Positions 61,143 through 64,000 of a stretch of DNA of 64,000 bases are shown in pieces (the stretch's first letter is position 1; the number at the start of each line of letters is the position of its first letter). A program made the translations under genes and the position numbers. This DNA is from Nocardioides speluncae (GTDB lineage Bacteria > Actinomycetota > Actinomycetes > Propionibacteriales > Nocardioidaceae), in assembly GCF_003121585.1 (NCBI RefSeq), contig NZ_QEOO01000011.1, positions 124,001-188,000 on the forward strand, given 5' to 3'. Below the pieces are notes generated by a model. The model saw only the letters and a program-made list of their open reading frames with translations, did no database searches and had not been told where the DNA came from.

Positions 61143-63374
61143 TCAGGCGATGAACTGCCTGATCCTGGCCACCCGGCGACCGTCGTTGACCTGCCTCGCC
61201 AGCCTCAGGCTGCGAAGCAGCGCGGAGTGCGCGGCGCTGCCGCTGCCCGCATCCAGATGCGCCCGCCCCAGCTCCTCCAGGCACGCCGCCTGACCGGCAA
61301 GGTCGCCGATCTCCTCGCTGACGACCGCCCCGCGCGTCAACAGCTCCACCGCCTGGTGCCGATCGGTACGACGCAGCGCGCTGCCCAGCTTCAGCAGCAC
61401 CTGCGGCCGCAACTGCTCGTGGCAGCCCGGACGAAGCAGGCCCAGACTCTCTCGGTAGCACTCGACCTGGCGCTCATGGTCGCCGGCCCTGCCGTGGATG
61501 TCGCCGAGATTGAGGTACGCAGTCACCCCGGTCTGGCCGTTGTCGGACAGCTCGCGGCTGAGGCTGACGCCAGCCTCGGCGTACTCCTGGGCGGCGACGA
61601 GGTCGCCGACCCGTATGTTCGTGTCGGTGATGTTGATCAGGCAGGCGGCCTCGGCGTACGGATCGCTGAGCGCGCGGAACTCCTCCAGGCTCTGCCGAAG
61701 CTGCGCCAGGCCCAGCTCCGGATCACCTTCCCAGGTAATTGCTAGGTCGACGATGGCCATGCCGTGGTCCATGCGAGCCATCGCGACGGCATCCGGACTT
61801 GCGCCGCGCTGGGCAGCGGAGTGGGCGGCACCGGTCACGACATGCCACTCCAACATGTGCCCGCGACCGAGGTAGAAGCTGAAGAGTCCGACGGACAGCC
61901 GCACGACCAACTGGTCTGCGACACCGTCGGTGGTCGCGATCTCGCTGACGTGGTGGCGGTGCTCATCCAACCACGTGAACGCCTCGGCCGAGGTGTCGAA
62001 CCGAGGCGAGCCGTCAGCCCACGAGCTCTCGGCCCACGTGACCCGGTAGCTCGCCGGGCTGTACAGCACCGAGCTCCGCCAGGCGACGGCGGTAAACAGC
62101 TCGGCGACACGGTTGACTGCTGCGGTCCGCGCGGCATCGTCGAGCAGCACCTGTGCCTGCTCCCAGGCATGGGCGCGCAACAGGTCGTGCATGCGGTACC
62201 AGCCCGGCGTGACCGCCTCGACCAGGGCCAGGTCGGTCAGTCGTTCGAGCGCAGCCTCCGCGTCGTTCTCCGAGACGTCGAGCAGCCGTGCGGCGAGGAG
62301 CACCGACAGCTTCCCCGGGCCTAGCAGGCCGAGCGCGGCGTACTGGAGTCGCTGACCTTCGTCGAGCAGGTTGCTCGACATCGCGAAGCAGGCGCGTACG
62401 CCGACATCGTCGAACTGAAGCTCGTCGAGCCGGTGGTATTCGTCGGTCAGCCGCTCTGCCAGGTGCTCGATCGGCCACTGCGGCCGGCCGGCGAGCCGGG
62501 CACCCGCGATCTGGATAGCCAGCGGCAACCGGCCACACAGGCTGACCAGGAAGCCCGCCTCGCCGTACTCGGCGGCGACGCGTTCCTGGCCGAGCACGGT
62601 CGCCAGCAGGTCGAGCGCCTCGTCCAGAGGCAGCACGTCGAGGCGGACCTGGAACACATGTGGGAGCGAGTCCATGGCCCGGCGGCTGGTCACGATCGCC
62701 GCGGACCCCGGCGTGCCCGGCAGCAGGTCGGCGACCTGCTGGCTGTTCGCGGCGTTGTCGAGGATCAGCAGCATCCGACGACCCGCCATCGCGGACCGAT
62801 AGGCCGCCGCCGAGGCGAACCCGTCATCGGGCAGATCGCGGATGCCGACGGCGTGCAGGACGAGGCTCATCGCGACCCGCGTGTCGAGCGGCCGGTCGTA
62901 TCCGCGCAGGTCGAGGTAGACCTGGCCGTCAGGGAAGTGATCGGAAACGTGGTGTGCGACATGCAGCGCCAACGTGGTCTTGCCGACACCAGCCATACCC
63001 GTCACCGCGCACACCGGTACGCCGCCGGGTCGGGTCAGCTCGCTCACCACCGCGCCCGCCTCCGCCTTCCGGCCGGTGAACCTGGACGGCGGTGCGGGCA
63101 GCTGGCGCGGCGGCGGATGACCTTGGCGATCGGGCGTCCGGCGGGGCCTCGACACTCGTCGCGCGGCCGCGACCAGCTCGGCACGCTGCTCGTCCGTGAG
63201 CCCGAGCGCCTCCGCAAGCCTGGTGGTGGTGTGCCGGTGCGGGTGCCTGCGGTCGCCGCGCTCCAAGGCGCCGATCGCTTGCGGGCTCAGCCCGGCATTT
63301 CCAGCGAGCGCCTCCTGGGTGAGCCCTGCCGCCAGCCGGTGCTCGCGCAGCAGCCCCCCGAGATCTCGCTCCAC
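61143..63374 (-). CDS. STAND-family regulator: HTH-NB-ARC-TPR
   Basis: Signal-transducing ATPase regulator of 743 residues. Residues 5-70 form a Cro/C1-type HTH (LREHRLAAGLTQEALAGNAGLS). Residues ~98-360 form an NB-ARC NTPase with P-loop GMAGVGKTT (126-134), Walker B LLILDN and a winged-helix part. Residues ~480-743 form TPR-like repeats (AYLNLGDIHGRAGDHERQVECYRESL, LEELGRAHLDAG). Proteins of this design control antibiotic and developmental genes, or act in defence. GGAGG precedes the GTG start by 4 bp. Divergent from a secreted protein gene. Confidence 0.9.
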   Translation of the reverse strand: MERDLGGLLREHRLAAGLTQEALAGNAGLSPQAIGALERGDRRHPHRHTTTRLAEALGLTDEQRAELVAAARRVSRPRRTPDRQGHPPPRQLPAPPSRFTGRKAEAGAVVSELTRPGGVPVCAVTGMAGVGKTTLALHVAHHVSDHFPDGQVYLDLRGYDRPLDTRVAMSLVLHAVGIRDLPDDGFASAAAYRSAMAGRRMLLILDNAANSQQVADLLPGTPGSAAIVTSRRAMDSLPHVFQVRLDVLPLDEALDLLATVLGQERVAAEYGEAGFLVSLCGRLPLAIQIAGARLAGRPQWPIEHLAERLTDEYHRLDELQFDDVGVRACFAMSSNLLDEGQRLQYAALGLLGPGKLSVLLAARLLDVSENDAEAALERLTDLALVEAVTPGWYRMHDLLRAHAWEQAQVLLDDAARTAAVNRVAELFTAVAWRSSVLYSPASYRVTWAESSWADGSPRFDTSAEAFTWLDEHRHHVSEIATTDGVADQLVVRLSVGLFSFYLGRGHMLEWHVVTGAAHSAAQRGASPDAVAMARMDHGMAIVDLAITWEGDPELGLAQLRQSLEEFRALSDPYAEAACLINITDTNIRVGDLVAAQEYAEAGVSLSRELSDNGQTGVTAYLNLGDIHGRAGDHERQVECYRESLGLLRPGCHEQLRPQVLLKLGSALRRTDRHQAVELLTRGAVVSEEIGDLAGQAACLEELGRAHLDAGSGSAAHSALLRSLRLARQVNDGRRVARIRQFIA

Positions 63375-63484
63375 CAGTCCTCCGCGTCAGGCATTTGTGT
63401 AAGTCAACTGTAGAGGTTGTCGCTGTTGCCCGATGTCGGCTGCCGAGACGATCGCTGCTCCTCCAACTGAGAAGAGGCAACGGC

Positions 63485-63997
63485 ATGAAACGTGCACTCG
63501 TCCTGATCTTGCTGGCCGGCGTAGCGACCCTGCTCCCACAGGCAAGCGCATCGGCGGGCCCAGACCCCGACGGGCAGGTGGCGCCCCAGCTCACCGCGAA
63601 CTGCCAGCACTCCCTCGGCGCCGGGGCTGTCCGCTCCGCGGGCGCGGTCACGCTCTACAGCGATCGCGACGTCCGAGTCGGCGCCGTGCAGCTGTGCAAG
63701 GACTCGAGCTCACGCTTCTGGGGCTACCTCACCCTCGACCAGCCGTTGGCTGCAGGGCGTTGGGCCAACGCGTACATCGACGCCTACTGGAACGGCGAGT
63801 ACCGCGCGACGTACTCCTGCGCGGGCAGCGAGGGCAACGGGCACATCAAGCCGAACGAGCGATCGTGCTGGACCCGCAAGATCTACGGCACCGACCCGCG
63901 CTGGACCTACTACGTCTACGCCTTCGCCTGCTTCGGCGTCTTCGACGACACCAGTCGCTGCTACGCCGACGGCAAGACCAAGTTCACCCACCGCTGA
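63485..63997 (+). CDS. Small secreted Cys-rich protein
   Basis: The 170 residues have a clear Sec signal (MKRALVLILLAGVATLLPQASASA) and a mature part with six cysteines (NCQHS, QLCKD, YSCAG, RSCWT, AFACF, SRCYA), consistent with three disulfides. Aromatic-rich strands (YIDAYWNGEYRATY, WTYYVYAFA) suggest a beta-sandwich. No family recognised. GAGG lies upstream of the ATG; the frame extends to 63395 without a ribosome site. Divergent from the STAND regulator, a possible target of it. Confidence 0.8.
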   Translation: MKRALVLILLAGVATLLPQASASAGPDPDGQVAPQLTANCQHSLGAGAVRSAGAVTLYSDRDVRVGAVQLCKDSSSRFWGYLTLDQPLAAGRWANAYIDAYWNGEYRATYSCAGSEGNGHIKPNERSCWTRKIYGTDPRWTYYVYAFACFGVFDDTSRCYADGKTKFTHR

Positions 63998-64000
63998 CCG

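Overview
The window reads as the chromosome of a high-GC Gram-positive bacterium, most likely an actinobacterium of the Propionibacteriales (Nocardioides-like). The reasons are the roughly 70% GC content, frequent GTG starts, ATGA/GTGA/TGATG gene overlaps, and actinobacterial hallmark families: SepH, DUF3093, DUF3159, DUF3710, DUF4193, DUF4235, an FabG4/HtdX/FadA2 locus, a [2Fe-2S] ferrochelatase and a PAC2 protein. The taxon is inferred from gene content only. I saw no tRNA, rRNA, CRISPR array, transposase or integrase.

1-10 kb: the 3' part of an ATP-dependent DNA ligase, a TetR regulator behind two strong inverted repeats, GTP-dependent PEP carboxykinase (unusual P-loop Ser), then the fadA2 <-> fabG4-htdX beta-oxidation-type locus, an acyl-CoA thioesterase and a PAC2 protein. 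10-20 kb: a secreted L,D-transpeptidase, a perfect 19-bp-stem terminator, an amino-acid permease, dxs, a coupled Nudix-Nudix-SMP30 operon, a small gene behind a perfect LexA-type box, an SDR gene coupled to a divergent QueA-like gene, and a short Erm-like methyltransferase. 20-29 kb: an operon of beta-propeller membrane protein, SigE-type sigma factor and DUF3105, several small enzymes, and a tightly coupled aconitase, HIT-like, Cys-rich pentapeptide and TSUP transporter operon.

29.5-35.3 kb is the most unusual part. Three genes (29587, 31410, 32354) each begin with a prepilin-like leader and membrane segment followed by a conserved Cys-Lys-Ile...Cys knot. They then diverge into an SGNH esterase and two HExxH metallopeptidase-like domains. 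All three carry the same 30-bp composite motif (TTGGGCCC-N6-RGGCCY-N2-GGGCYCTG) 33-34 bp before the start codon, and two are followed within 8 bp by lipoprotein genes. The second lipoprotein's 3' end and its downstream REP-like hairpin are duplicated as a 321-bp direct repeat that flanks a lower-GC cassette holding one immunity-protein-like gene.

35.3-44.8 kb matches the order known from Mycobacterium tuberculosis Rv2689c-Rv2701c: TrmA-like methyltransferase, KimA-like permease, two TrkA proteins, DUF3159, OB-fold protein, DUF3710, dut, DUF3093, DUF4193 and an inositol-phosphatase-type enzyme. A REP-like fragment is embedded in frame in the TrmA-like gene. 44.8-60.4 kb holds MarR, coproporphyrin/protoheme ferrochelatase, an MFS transporter whose tail is encoded by a dispersed 63-bp palindrome, a TRIC-type channel, sepH, a two-domain fatty-acyl-CoA reductase-like protein, a sulfurtransferase/G6PDH/nitronate monooxygenase operon, thymidine kinase, a phosphodiesterase with DUF5998, and a P450. 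60.4-64 kb holds the TetR divergent from the P450 (clear operator between them), a STAND (HTH-NB-ARC-TPR) regulator, and a divergent small secreted Cys-rich protein.
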